NCBI RefSeq assembly: GCF_016888135.1
Contig: NZ_JACSWB010000147.1
Span: 62,001 to 126,000, forward strand
Direction: 5' to 3'
Length of the DNA stretch: 64,000 nucleotides
DNA from: Leptolyngbya sp. CCY15150
GTDB lineage: Bacteria > Cyanobacteriota > Cyanobacteriia > RECH01
A program made the translations under genes and the position numbers. Positions within the stretch are counted from its first letter, which is position 1, and each line of letters opens with the position of its first letter. This document shows positions 54,672-63,985 of this stretch, piece by piece. The notes under the pieces are model-generated. The model worked only from the letters and a program-made list of their open reading frames with translations, searched no databases and was not told the DNA's origin.

Positions 54672-55691
54672 ATGGGCTTCACTTCTTGGGTATTTCTGAT
54701 GGTTGGCATTGGTGTCGGGCTGATCACACGCCCCCAGCTTTCGCGGTTGCTCGAACGTTCCCAATCTGACCAGCCTGAACAAGTGGAGATACACCGCTCG
54801 GATGTAGAGGCTAGTCATCCTGATGTGGTCATCCATCAAGCGGTGCAGGAGGCGCTGCTGGCCTACTATCTCGCTGCGGAGATGAACCAGTTCCGAGCTG
54901 GCTTTTTGGCGCGCACGTCCCATGAGCTGCGATCGCCCCTCAGTTCGATCATCAGTCTGCATCAACTCATTTTGACGGATTTGTGTGAAGACCACGACGA
55001 GGAACGCGACTGTGTCAATCAAGCCTATGGGGCAACTCAAAAGCTTTTGGCGTTGCTAGATAGCCTAATTTTGGTCTCAAAAACAGAGTACGGCACGGTT
55101 CAGCAGTCGCTGCAAAGTGTTCAGCTTGCAACCGTGCTGGATGAAGCCTATGCCTTAACCAACCTGCTGGCCAAGAACCGAAATTTGCGCCTCTCAGTGG
55201 ATGCTGTGGATCCAGAGATCTGGGTACAGGCAGATCCTCGGCGACTACAGCAGGTTTTGGTGATGCTGATTGATATGCCCATCATGCTGATGGAGGAGGG
55301 AACCATCCATGTTTCCATTCACCCCCAACCGGATCAGCAGCAGGTGGAGATCTGGATTGACGACTATCGTCCGCCCAGTGCTTGGCGAGAACCCTTGGAT
55401 TTTATGAATGCCAGCCCTCCGCCAGAACGCCTAATGCATCAGATTCTTCAGGGCATTCGCCACCAAACGCCGCTGCCCCTAAGCCCATCCCGATTCCAGC
55501 CTGGTAGCCCGCGTCTGCCCGTGTCGGTGGGCATGGCGCTGATGATGTGTCAAATTTTGCTCGACAGGATGAACGGACGGCTGGAGCTACTCGAAACACC
55601 GCTGGCGGATGCAGACCCAACGTCAACCCTTGAGTCTGCTGGGCGATCGCGCTTGGCCTGTTATCTGCCTATGGCCCTAGATACTCCCTAG
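54672..55691 (+). CDS. histidine kinase-like protein with degenerate ATP-binding domain
   Basis: About 339 residues from ATG 54672; a GTG at 54600 would add 24. An N-terminal membrane helix (about 3-20) is followed by a HisKA dimerisation domain with SHELRSPLSS (phospho-acceptor His84). The ATPase region begins normally (ADPRRLQQVLVML), but where kinases have the N-box NLLxNAxKF it reads MLIDMPIMLM, and no DxGxGI box follows (IDDYRPPSAW instead). So it likely cannot bind ATP-Mg normally. It is convergent with the OmpR-type regulator gene, 20 bp apart. Confidence 0.75.
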   Translation: MGFTSWVFLMVGIGVGLITRPQLSRLLERSQSDQPEQVEIHRSDVEASHPDVVIHQAVQEALLAYYLAAEMNQFRAGFLARTSHELRSPLSSIISLHQLILTDLCEDHDEERDCVNQAYGATQKLLALLDSLILVSKTEYGTVQQSLQSVQLATVLDEAYALTNLLAKNRNLRLSVDAVDPEIWVQADPRRLQQVLVMLIDMPIMLMEEGTIHVSIHPQPDQQQVEIWIDDYRPPSAWREPLDFMNASPPPERLMHQILQGIRHQTPLPLSPSRFQPGSPRLPVSVGMALMMCQILLDRMNGRLELLETPLADADPTSTLESAGRSRLACYLPMALDTP

Positions 55692-55711
55692 CCATGGCAG
55701 GCACGACTAGC

Positions 55712-56524
55712 TTAACGTTCTGCTAGTCGGGGAAAAGGATGCTCGTTGGCGATCGGACGATGGTTAAACAGGGGGCGATCGCTGGTGCCGTTGGTGGTGC
55801 CATGGCTAGCTGCGGTGATCGATGTCGGGCGATCGTGGGACAGCACATCCACATTAAACCGATAGCCTACATTCCGTACGGTTTGAATGAGATTGGGCTG
55901 ACGGGGATCAACCTCGATTTTCTTACGCAGGGAAAGGACATGGGTATCCACCGTGCGATGGTTATCGATGGCATCGGGCCAGGCCCGCCGCAGCAGTTCT
56001 GTCCGGCTCAGGGGCAGCCCCCCAGCTTGGGCCAAAACATAGAGTAAACTAAACTCTTGAGGGGTAAGCTCAATCGATTCTTCATTCAACCGCACGCGGC
56101 GATGAATTAAATCAATCTTTAGCTCTCCGTAGTTGAGGGAGTCAGGAGCAGAAACCATCCGGCTACGACGCGATAAGGCGTCTACCCGGGCCAAAAATTC
56201 CTGCATCCCAAAGGGCTTGGTTAGATAGTCATCTGCCCCTGCCCGTAACCCCGTCACAATATCTGATTCAGTCGTGCGGGCTGATAACATCAGGACGAAT
56301 GCCTGCTGCTGACTCTGTAGCCATCGGCAAAATTCGAGCCCGTCACCGCCAGGCAGTTCAGAGTCCAGCACCACAAGGTTGGGTTGCCTAGTCTGAAATG
56401 TCTCGCGGGCTTGATGGAGATCCGCCGACTGGTAAACCCAGTACCCCGTTTGTTGCAGATGCCAACCGAGTAGCGATCGCAAATGGGGGTTTCCTTCAAC
56501 AATCTGGATGCAAACAGCGCCCAC
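55712..56524 (-). CDS. OmpR-family response regulator with atypical receiver
   Basis: A 270-residue regulator. Receiver: VEGNPHLRSLL replaces the usual acidic pair, leaving Glu10-Gly11; phospho-acceptor Asp54 in VVLDSELPGGDG and the lysine in LTKPFG remain. C-terminal winged helix (about 125-225): LTPQEFSLLYVLAQAGG, RRAWPD, VDTHVLSLRKKIE, IQTVRNVGYRF. A 45-residue polar tail follows. Missing the second acid suggests weak or absent Mg-dependent phosphorylation, as reported for some cyanobacterial regulators such as NblR; I cannot confirm orthology. Convergent with the degenerate kinase. Confidence 0.88.
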   Translation of the reverse strand: MGAVCIQIVEGNPHLRSLLGWHLQQTGYWVYQSADLHQARETFQTRQPNLVVLDSELPGGDGLEFCRWLQSQQQAFVLMLSARTTESDIVTGLRAGADDYLTKPFGMQEFLARVDALSRRSRMVSAPDSLNYGELKIDLIHRRVRLNEESIELTPQEFSLLYVLAQAGGLPLSRTELLRRAWPDAIDNHRTVDTHVLSLRKKIEVDPRQPNLIQTVRNVGYRFNVDVLSHDRPTSITAASHGTTNGTSDRPLFNHRPIANEHPFPRLAER

Positions 56525-56744
56525 GGTAAATACTTGTTTGAAGTTGCGTTCACAAGCGTAACAGAGCAGTTGTCATGGTTTTGTAACCGCTGTTACCCTC
56601 ACCCTGCGGGGATCATATGCTAGGGCGATCGCTCCTTGGGTGAACCGGTTGAGTTGACGCGCTGGTGCAATCACGGCATACTCTGAAAGCCAGTGCGCTG
56701 TACTGGACTTGGATGCTGTGTCTTTTCTAGATCCCCGAGCCAGA

Positions 56745-57473
56745 ATGGTTATCGATTGGTTTTATCCTTACCCGCCGCTGTTGTCTGGGCGGTTAATCAA
56801 CCGTTACAAACGCTTCTTTGCCGACATCGAGCTGGATAGTGGTGAGGTGGTGACGGCCCATTGCCCCAATACGGGCCCGATGACCGGGGTTTATTTGCCG
56901 GGGAACCGGGTGCAGGTATCGAAAAGCGATAATCCTAAGCGCAAGCTGGCCTACACCTGGGAGTTGATTGAGGTGGAGGATACGGTGCCCACCTGGGTGG
57001 GAGTGAATACGGGGTTGCCCAATCGGGTGGTGCGATCGCTGTTGGACTATCGCGGCCTACCGGAACTAGGCGACTACACAGACATTCGCCCCGAGGTGCC
57101 CTACGGTATAGACGGCAAAAGCCGCATTGATTTTGTCCTGCAGCCGACGGAGGGCGATCGCCCCCTCTACATTGAGGTGAAAAACACCACCTGGGTGCAG
57201 GGGAGCCTGGCCCTGTTTCCCGACACGGTGACCACCCGCGGGCAAAAACATTTGCGGGAACTCATCCATATCGCCGAAACGGCTCGCCCCGTCATGCTCT
57301 ATTTCATCAACCGAGGCGACTGCGATCGCTTTTCCCCCGGTGATGTGGCCGATCCCACCTACGGTCAGCTTCTACGAGAGGCGATCGCTGCCGGGGTAGA
57401 GGTTCTGCCCTGCCGCTTTGATGTGACACCAGCCGGGATCAGGTATCTGGGTCTAGCGACCCTGGAACTTTAG
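56745..57473 (+). CDS. sfsA: SfsA family DNA/RNA nuclease
   Basis: About 242 residues from ATG 56745 (MVIDWFYPYPP, matching family N-termini); a TTG at 56709 would add 12. Seen: RYKRFFADIELDSGE, HCPNTGPM, SRIDF and the nuclease-type acid/lysine segment YIEVKNTT. SfsA was named sugar fermentation stimulation protein and was later assigned nuclease activity. Single gene, plus strand. Confidence 0.92.
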   Translation: MVIDWFYPYPPLLSGRLINRYKRFFADIELDSGEVVTAHCPNTGPMTGVYLPGNRVQVSKSDNPKRKLAYTWELIEVEDTVPTWVGVNTGLPNRVVRSLLDYRGLPELGDYTDIRPEVPYGIDGKSRIDFVLQPTEGDRPLYIEVKNTTWVQGSLALFPDTVTTRGQKHLRELIHIAETARPVMLYFINRGDCDRFSPGDVADPTYGQLLREAIAAGVEVLPCRFDVTPAGIRYLGLATLEL

Positions 57474-57538
57474 CGTACCAACGCACATCGTCTCAGACGC
57501 AGAACACTGCCTTGCCGGGAGGCTAGGGTTGGGAGATG

Positions 57539-58030
57539 CTACCGATAATTCACAAACTGGAGTTCAACCGGCAAGTCTTCCTGGCGGAGCCGCTGCATAA
57601 CCAGTTGTAGGTCATCCTTGGATTTGGCCGAGACCCGGACTAAGTCGCCTTGCAGGGCGGCCTGCACTTTTTTGAACTCGTCGCGAATGATCTTCGACAG
57701 TTTTTTGCCCAGTTCTTTATCAATGCCTCGCTGCAGCTTGATCTCTTGCCGCACGCGATTACCGCTGGAGGATTCAACTGAGCCGTAGTCAAAAATTTTC
57801 AGCGATAGCCCCCGCTTCACGGCCTTAGTTTGCAGCACCATGTGAATCGACTGCAGGGTGAAGTCGCTGTCGGTGGTAATCGTGAGCAGATCTTCTCCTA
57901 GATCCATCTCGGTCTTCGTATCCTTGAGGTCATACCGGGTGCGAATTTCTCGCATGGCTTGGTCTACTGCATTGACCATTTCCTGGTGGTCAAAGTCGCT
58001 GACAATGTCAAAGGATAGATTGGAAGCCAT
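57539..58030 (-). CDS. YajQ family cyclic-di-GMP/nucleotide-binding protein
   Basis: A 163-residue protein of two ferredoxin-like folds. Seen: [20 protein letters not shown] at the start, RYDLKDT, and the C-terminal [14 protein letters not shown] and [11 protein letters not shown]. YajQ homologues bind cyclic di-GMP or RNA/tRNA. Length is exact for the family. Converges on sfsA, 65 bp apart. Confidence 0.92.
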   Translation of the reverse strand: MASNLSFDIVSDFDHQEMVNAVDQAMREIRTRYDLKDTKTEMDLGEDLLTITTDSDFTLQSIHMVLQTKAVKRGLSLKIFDYGSVESSSGNRVRQEIKLQRGIDKELGKKLSKIIRDEFKKVQAALQGDLVRVSAKSKDDLQLVMQRLRQEDLPVELQFVNYR

Positions 58031-58253
58031 AATCTCGCTGAGCTGTTCTCAATGCAACAAAGCCCCTGATGGTTCATCAGCAGGCCACAGGTTTATAGTA
58101 CCGGAGAGGTTGTCCTCTGGCACCGAATGGTTATTAGACCGGATGATCTAGGTTCCTAGGCTGAGCAAGATAGAAGAACGAAGACAGAAGAACGAAAAGG
58201 AATTTCAGGACAAAAGGTTTCCTGCCTTAGCAACTAGACGGTTTACTCTTGCT

Positions 58254-58712
58254 TCAGAGTACTAGGCTGCGCAAGCTGATCACAAATAGGGTGATGATCC
58301 CCAAGTTGCCCACGCCAAACATCATCGATCGCGCCCAGGGTACATCCAAAATGTAAAAAATTGGATAGAGCGATCGCGCTGCCAGATAGGCGAGGGCGGC
58401 GATCGCTGCCAGGGAACTGGTCTGCTGCGTCACGTAGGCCATCAGGGCAGCAGCGGCGAAGATCATGAAGGACTCGAAGGCGTTTTGATGGGCCCAGGTT
58501 GCCCGCTGAGCGTAGGGAGGCAGTTGATCAAACTGGGCGCGGGGAGCCGATGAGTTGTAGCCAGCTTTCAAGCGCCCATAGCCCACCACAAAAAAGGGTA
58601 GATAGATCAACAAAGCAGCGATCGCTACGCTGTACAGCAAAATTGTGGGGGTTGAGACTGTCTCAACGAACGAAAGTGCCATGCTCTGATAGGTATAGGT
58701 CATGTTGCCCAA
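58254..58712 (-). CDS. MAPEG family membrane protein
   Basis: A 152-residue protein with four hydrophobic segments and the central RATWAHQNAFESFMIFAAA, the conserved MAPEG motif (membrane-associated eicosanoid/glutathione metabolism). Bacterial members are mostly uncharacterised; some have glutathione transferase activity. ATG at 58712; ATG 58679 (MALSFVETV) is an alternative that starts at the first helix. Confidence 0.85.
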   Translation of the reverse strand: MGNMTYTYQSMALSFVETVSTPTILLYSVAIAALLIYLPFFVVGYGRLKAGYNSSAPRAQFDQLPPYAQRATWAHQNAFESFMIFAAAALMAYVTQQTSSLAAIAALAYLAARSLYPIFYILDVPWARSMMFGVGNLGIITLFVISLRSLVL

Positions 58713-58756
58713 ACTGTTGGGACTCTAGGGAATGGGTGGATAGTCCCCTAGAGTTC

Positions 58757-59272
58757 CTAGTCTAGGTAAAACAAGGTGACGAGCCGCCGCTGATCCTCTG
58801 CATCCTGGCAGGTTTTGAGCAGGGTGCGGCTATCGTGGAAGGCAAAACAAATGAGCTGCTGGCACCGAGAGATGATCTCCTCGTTGCAGATCGCGCTAGC
58901 CTCTGCTAGGGGCAAGTCATCATGGGCTGGGTTGGTGACGAGGTGCAGCACTTTTTCAAGCTGCTTGCGCGATTCCTTGGGCTGGCGATCGAGGCTTTGG
59001 GGCAAAATCACCGTCAACAAATTGGGATCGGCACGCATGGCCCCCCGGATGGCGGCAGAATTTGTCCCGGTTGCGCCGGAGGTGAGAAGTTGGTTGCCGC
59101 CCAACACCAGCGCGTAGCTCATGAGTTCAATGAGATACTGATGGGTCATGGGCACATGCCGCGAACCCAGTATCGCGATCCGCTTAGCTCCGGTCTGTTG
59201 GATCGTCGCAAGTTCTTGTAAAAACTCGTCTACCTTCGGCAGGTCTTGCGGTAGGTCTACTGATTGACTCAA
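58757..59272 (-). CDS. DprA/LOG-like Rossmann-fold protein
   Basis: A 171-residue protein. Seen: RIAILGSRHVPMTHQYL and LLTSGATGTNSAAIRGAM, the nucleotide-binding parts of the SMF/DprA-lysine-decarboxylase-like (LOG) fold. Cyanobacterial homologues are often labelled DNA recombination-mediator protein A, but the protein lacks the additional domains of DprA, so a role in recombination is unproven. 44 bp upstream in coordinate order of the MAPEG gene, same strand. Confidence 0.7.
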   Translation of the reverse strand: MSQSVDLPQDLPKVDEFLQELATIQQTGAKRIAILGSRHVPMTHQYLIELMSYALVLGGNQLLTSGATGTNSAAIRGAMRADPNLLTVILPQSLDRQPKESRKQLEKVLHLVTNPAHDDLPLAEASAICNEEIISRCQQLICFAFHDSRTLLKTCQDAEDQRRLVTLFYLD

Positions 59273-59437
59273 AGACGTTAAACACGCTGAAACAACGCAG
59301 CTATTTTAGCAGGTGTTGCGGCCCGAAAGCAGGAAATGATCGGGGCGATCGCTCGAATCATCAGGCGATCGCATGCTTGAAGTACAGCCTGGCTATGGGC
59401 TATGGGCAGGACATGATCGGGGCGATCGCTCCCATCG

Positions 59438-59701
59438 TCAGGGTTCATGGGACGGGTGCGTCTCAGTATCGGCAGGCGGCGGTACCGGATCGTAGCCACC
59501 AGGATGGAGGGGATGACAGCGGGAGACGCGCCGCAGGGCCATCCAGCTCCCTCGTAGAGGCCCAAAGCGAGCGATCGCTTCCATGGCGTATTGGGAGCAG
59601 GTGGGCTGAAAGCGACAGACGGGAGGAAAGAGGGGAGAAATAATCAGGCGATAGAGGCGAACGAGCCCAATCAACAGGGACGTAGCGAGGGATTTCAGCA
59701 T
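59438..59701 (-). CDS. yidD: membrane protein insertion efficiency factor YidD
   Basis: An 87-residue small protein: N-terminal amphipathic helix ([16 protein letters not shown]), then the family motif [11 protein letters not shown] with two cysteines and a third in [15 protein letters not shown]. YidD assists YidC/Sec in inserting membrane proteins. ATG 59701 is preferred because [12 protein letters not shown] fits family starts; a GTG at 59719 would add 6. The usual neighbours rnpA and yidC are not present here. Confidence 0.93.
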   Translation of the reverse strand: MLKSLATSLLIGLVRLYRLIISPLFPPVCRFQPTCSQYAMEAIARFGPLRGSWMALRRVSRCHPLHPGGYDPVPPPADTETHPSHEP

Positions 59702-59761
59702 GAAGGATGGGAGGCGCACTATGACCAGTGTAGCTGTGCAGCAGGTGTTTATTTGGGCCGT

Positions 59762-60808
59762 TTATTGGGGCTGACGTTCTAAAATGTCGTGGATATATAG
59801 CTCCTGCACCAAAATCATGCCCACCAGGGCCAGGGGGGTAGCAACTAGCACCCCCAGCGGGCCAAACAGCAACCCCATGGCGACCACTGCGGTCAGCGTC
59901 AGTACCGGCGGCAAGTCGGCGGTCTTCATCTGCACGATTGGGGTGAGCACATTGCCCTCTACCTGCTGCACGATCAGGTAAAACACCGCCACGTACAGGG
60001 CCATCATGGGCCCTACGGTAAACCCCATGAGAATGGCGGGCACCGCCGACAGCAGTGCCCCTACCACCGGAATAAACTCAAATAGCCCAGTCAGCACCCC
60101 TAAGGCCAGGGCCAGGGGCACGCCCAGTAGGTGCAGGCCGACGCCGATGACTAGGGCGACCAGCACCATTGACACCAGTCGCCCCAGCAGCCACATTTTG
60201 AGACCGTTGATTACCTGGTCGATCACCTGGCGGGCACGGGGACGTCCCTGGAGAGGCACCAACTGCACCAGGCTAGACCGGTAGAGATGGGCATCGACGG
60301 ACAAAAACAGGGCGGTGAAGAAAATAAAAAACAGGTTAGCCAAAATACCAAAACCTTCAGCAAAGGCTCCGGTCAATCTATTCAGAGTGTTTTGTATGCT
60401 GGGCAGGTTGCTGGTGTCGTTCAGGTCGTCGATTACTTCGGGGGGCATGTGATCGCTCCAAGGCCCCGAGGTGATAAAGTCTTGCAGCGAAACGAGGGCC
60501 GTCTCGACCTGCTCGACTAGATCGCCAAATTGCCCGATCACCGCCGGTACTAGCAGCACTAGGCTTAGCCCTAGCAGCACCAGTGCGATCGCCAGCACCA
60601 CCCCCAGCGACCAGGGATGGGGGATGGGAGTCAAGCGTTGTACTTGTCCCGCTGCGAACCGCAGGGTGATCGCCAGCAGCACCCCTAAAAACAGCATGAG
60701 CAACACGTCGATTAAGACCCACAGCAGCAGTCCTAAGACTCCCAGTAGGGCCAGGGCCATGGTGATTAGTACTATTCGTTGCAGATCGGCACCGCTATTT
60801 TTGGCCAT
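59762..60808 (-). CDS. AI-2E family transporter (UPF0118)
   Basis: A 348-residue membrane protein with seven or eight hydrophobic segments. The C-terminal landmark VVGALLSAVPAILMGFTVG and VEGNVLTPIVQ are typical of the family (YdiK/TqsA/PerM). Members export autoinducer-2 or act as Na/H antiporters; no basis exists here for choosing. Lies 60 bp beyond yidD on the same strand, possibly co-transcribed with it. Confidence 0.9.
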   Translation of the reverse strand: MAKNSGADLQRIVLITMALALLGVLGLLLWVLIDVLLMLFLGVLLAITLRFAAGQVQRLTPIPHPWSLGVVLAIALVLLGLSLVLLVPAVIGQFGDLVEQVETALVSLQDFITSGPWSDHMPPEVIDDLNDTSNLPSIQNTLNRLTGAFAEGFGILANLFFIFFTALFLSVDAHLYRSSLVQLVPLQGRPRARQVIDQVINGLKMWLLGRLVSMVLVALVIGVGLHLLGVPLALALGVLTGLFEFIPVVGALLSAVPAILMGFTVGPMMALYVAVFYLIVQQVEGNVLTPIVQMKTADLPPVLTLTAVVAMGLLFGPLGVLVATPLALVGMILVQELYIHDILERQPQ

Positions 60809-61010
60809 AGTGCCCCTAGGATTGCCCCTGAAGATTGGTTGTTGGTTGTTCCAATGCGCGGTTCATGTCCGCTTACTTCATAGAAAACTGTTGCGATCGC
60901 TCTGCCACCCCCCCTAGGAGAGAGGTGAGGCTAAATGCTTGCCAATCGTTACGTTCTCCTACGTACTAACCGATCATCTCCGTCGAACTTAGGTCAACCG
61001 GGGGAGCATG

Positions 61011-63935
61011 TTACTCAGATTCAGAGAACGGCTCGGTGACGCCTGTCCAATTAAAGTCATTGATTTGAAGCCCGAAGGAGCCCGTCTCACGGGTAGGGCT
61101 GTAGCGCAAAAAGATGGAATAGGTGCGTCGCTGATATTGCAGGAGAAGATCGGTATTGATTTCTTCTTGCTCGGTTAGGTTGTAGGAGGTTTGGAAGCCG
61201 ATTAAGACCGGCCCAAAGAGCTGCATGACTAGTCCACCGGATAGCACTTGGCGATCGCGCAATTCGTCAAAGATAAAGGGCGACTTGGGGCCCTCCGGCG
61301 TGATGGAGTAGGTGAGGTTAAAGGCTAGATAGTCGAAGGCATCATCGGAGAGATGGCCTAGCTGCCCGCGCACGCCGATCGCGGCGGTGATCCCTGCCTG
61401 GGTATCTCCACTGCTGTAAAAGCCCGTAAAACCTTGGAGACGGGTGATGAGATCAAGCGAAGGAACGAGAGGTGTGGGTGTAAACCGCAGTCCTTCCTCT
61501 CGGGTCGCGGGTAGGGCCTCCCCTGTCCATAGGCGAAAGCTACGGGAGAGGGTGAAGCCAGCTTCATAGCGGGTGAGGGTGGCGCGGTTATTGGTGCGTG
61601 GGCGAGGAGGCAGAAGATCCTCTCGACGCTCTTCACGAATGTTGGCGTTAATGCGGTTGATGCTGGCTTGATAGGTGAGGTTGATCCCCGTATTGCCGAG
61701 TTGATAGGTCGGGGACGTGAGCAGTAGCCCGTAGCTCCACTGTACGTTTTGGGAGCCTAGACTACCGTTGAAGACGCGATCGCGGTAGGCAGACTGGAAC
61801 GAGAGGGTATGGCGGTTAATAGACTGACTAATGCGAAGCTGAGCCCGGATGCGTTCGTCGTAGTCCTCTTCTTCAAAGTTGAGGCTGGTAAGTTCGACTT
61901 GCCCCGCTAGGCGAGTGGTGGGGCTAAGCTGCATGTCGAGCCGCCCCGTCACGCCGTAGAGCGATGAGTCTGATAGATCAAACCCTTGATCAAAAGCGCG
62001 CTGAATATAAAACTGCGGCGTAATCTGGACGCGAATCAGGGGCTCGTTGAGCACTTCGAAGGTGCGCTCGATAAAGACTCCGTCGCGATCGCGTTCATCA
62101 ATACCGATGGAAATGGGCAGGGGGCTACTGCGCTCTTGGTCGTCAATAATGACGCGATCGCGGAGGAGCGGTAGGGAAAATCCTTGGTCGAAGACCATGC
62201 GCGGATTGCGGGCCCGAATTTCGCTGCGTGTGGGCGATAGGCGGGTAAAGGTCACCAGGTTGGAGCGAATCTCTAGTTCTGGAGGAGAGAAAGGATCGTT
62301 GGTGAGCCGCACGTTGGTGGCTGTCCAACCGCCGGGGTAAAACTCGATCTGCTCGGCTTCAAAGCGAACACGTTCAACGCCTCCACCCGTTTGTTGTCCT
62401 ACTATGCTGCTGCCTTCACCGATCGACAAGCTGCTGGTGGAGTTGACGGTGAGGGGTAAGAAGTCTTCAGTGGTTTCTGATTCGGGATCCTCGGCGAGTA
62501 GGTCGCCATCAGCCGGTCGAGGGGTTGCCGGGGGATCGTCGGTGGGAGATGTTTGACCGCTGGCATTGAAGACGGTGCCTTCTCGGCGCACGAAGTTATA
62601 CTCCATGCGATCGCCCTGGAGCAGTTGACCGGGTTCGATGTAGACTACGTTGCCATCGGCGACGGCTAGCCGATTGACCAAATTAACCCGCAGGCGATCG
62701 GCCTGCAGAATCGAATCTTGGTAACGCATTTCCACGTTGCCTTCGGCCACAAAAACCTGCTGGGTTTCATCAAAGTCTTGGCGGTCGGCGGTGAGTTCTA
62801 CGATGTCTTGAGCTGGTTCAACCGGGATGGGAGCATCGCTGGGGATGGGGGGCTCGGTTGCTGGAGGCGGGGTGGACGGGTCGGGGATCACCAAGGTGGG
62901 GCGATCGCTGTCTTCGGGTGGAAGAACCTCGTCAAGCTCGTCGGTTACCTCCGGGTCTAGCCCAGGAGGCAATGTGGGTAGGGTGGGGCGATCGCTGTCT
63001 TCAAGCTCGGGAAGATCCTCCCGTTCAAACTCAAGATCTGGCGGCAGGCTTGGCAAGGGTGGACGATCATCGTCCGGTATCTCCGGTAGGTCTTCGTTGG
63101 GCAAGTCCTCAATCGCGTCGGGGATCGCGTTGGGGATCGCGTCGGGTTCGTGGGATGGCGTGGAAGGAAAGGGAGCAAAAATTGGATCGGGACGAGTCAG
63201 ATCGGTTTCAGAGGCAGGCGCATCATCGTCCTCTGCTGTCTCTTGCTCTTCAGAAGAGGGCTGAGCTGTAGGTAATTGCGTAAGCTGTCGCTCTAGTTGC
63301 TCCAGCAATGCACTGGGCATGGGTAGAGTGCTGAGCCCATGGACGGGGCTATCCGGCGGCAGTTGATGAGAGGTCAACCCATCGAGTTCTGGCAGAGACG
63401 TTGGGGATGTAACCCTGTCTGGTTCAGGGGTGGCGGACGAGGGCATCGTCGCTAGATCGGAGGTTGATGTGCCGGATGGAGACGCTGTCCCTTGATCTAT
63501 CCCTTGGCTTGGACTGACCGTGGCTGGTTGAGGCGTGAACGGCGCATCTGCATGGGGATAGTCCCATGTGCTTATGGATGGAGTTCCTAGCTCCTCCAAG
63601 GGCGTTAGGCTGACGGTCAGACCAGGATCCGCCTGCCAGGCTGACGGCTGTAGCTCTAACGGTGGCCCTAAAACCGATGGCGGCGCGGTTGGGGCGTTGG
63701 CGATCGCAGGTAGGTCAGGCGTTGTGCTGGCAGGAAGCCGCTCAGCCGTAACGATCAGCTCGGGTGGCGAAGGAGCAGGGATAATCGCTGGATCGATGGC
63801 ATGGAGATAGGCATTGGCAACAGTCGCTGTCGGCGTTTGGCCCGAAGCCGAGTCTGATTCATTGGACTCTGGGGATTCTAAAACCCTGACAATGGGAGGC
63901 GGGGGAGGTGGCTCAACCAGATATGGCATAGACAT
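61011..63935 (-). CDS. DUF3769 outer-membrane protein (LptD/OstA-like)
   Basis: A 974-residue protein. Residues 1 to about 370 are low-complexity, rich in Pro, Ser, Asp and Glu, with repeats of a DSDRPTLP(T/S)LPP type between about 260 and 345. Then an OstA-like N-domain (ADRQDFDETQQVFVAEGNVEM read in two halves; ADRLRVNLVNRLAVADGNV), and a C-terminal half of alternating strands ending FLRYSPTRETGSFGLQINDF, as in beta-barrels. In cyanobacteria such proteins are the presumed LptD equivalents that place lipopolysaccharide in the outer membrane. No signal peptide is seen at MSMPYLVEPPPPPP; an N-terminal export signal is missing or non-standard. Confidence 0.85.
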   Translation of the reverse strand: MSMPYLVEPPPPPPIVRVLESPESNESDSASGQTPTATVANAYLHAIDPAIIPAPSPPELIVTAERLPASTTPDLPAIANAPTAPPSVLGPPLELQPSAWQADPGLTVSLTPLEELGTPSISTWDYPHADAPFTPQPATVSPSQGIDQGTASPSGTSTSDLATMPSSATPEPDRVTSPTSLPELDGLTSHQLPPDSPVHGLSTLPMPSALLEQLERQLTQLPTAQPSSEEQETAEDDDAPASETDLTRPDPIFAPFPSTPSHEPDAIPNAIPDAIEDLPNEDLPEIPDDDRPPLPSLPPDLEFEREDLPELEDSDRPTLPTLPPGLDPEVTDELDEVLPPEDSDRPTLVIPDPSTPPPATEPPIPSDAPIPVEPAQDIVELTADRQDFDETQQVFVAEGNVEMRYQDSILQADRLRVNLVNRLAVADGNVVYIEPGQLLQGDRMEYNFVRREGTVFNASGQTSPTDDPPATPRPADGDLLAEDPESETTEDFLPLTVNSTSSLSIGEGSSIVGQQTGGGVERVRFEAEQIEFYPGGWTATNVRLTNDPFSPPELEIRSNLVTFTRLSPTRSEIRARNPRMVFDQGFSLPLLRDRVIIDDQERSSPLPISIGIDERDRDGVFIERTFEVLNEPLIRVQITPQFYIQRAFDQGFDLSDSSLYGVTGRLDMQLSPTTRLAGQVELTSLNFEEEDYDERIRAQLRISQSINRHTLSFQSAYRDRVFNGSLGSQNVQWSYGLLLTSPTYQLGNTGINLTYQASINRINANIREERREDLLPPRPRTNNRATLTRYEAGFTLSRSFRLWTGEALPATREEGLRFTPTPLVPSLDLITRLQGFTGFYSSGDTQAGITAAIGVRGQLGHLSDDAFDYLAFNLTYSITPEGPKSPFIFDELRDRQVLSGGLVMQLFGPVLIGFQTSYNLTEQEEINTDLLLQYQRRTYSIFLRYSPTRETGSFGLQINDFNWTGVTEPFSESE

Positions 63936-63950
63936 CTTAAGGGCAAACTA

Positions 63951-63985
63951 AAGGGCAGCTCAACAAATCATCACAAGCTGCCCTT
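63951..63985. terminator. stem-loop upstream of the DUF3769 gene
   Basis: AAGGGCAGCT (63951-63960) and AGCTGCCCTT (63976-63985) form a perfect 10-bp stem with a 15-nt loop, 16 bp upstream of the DUF3769 start codon. It may end a gene lying beyond the window or be a leader hairpin. Confidence 0.55.
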
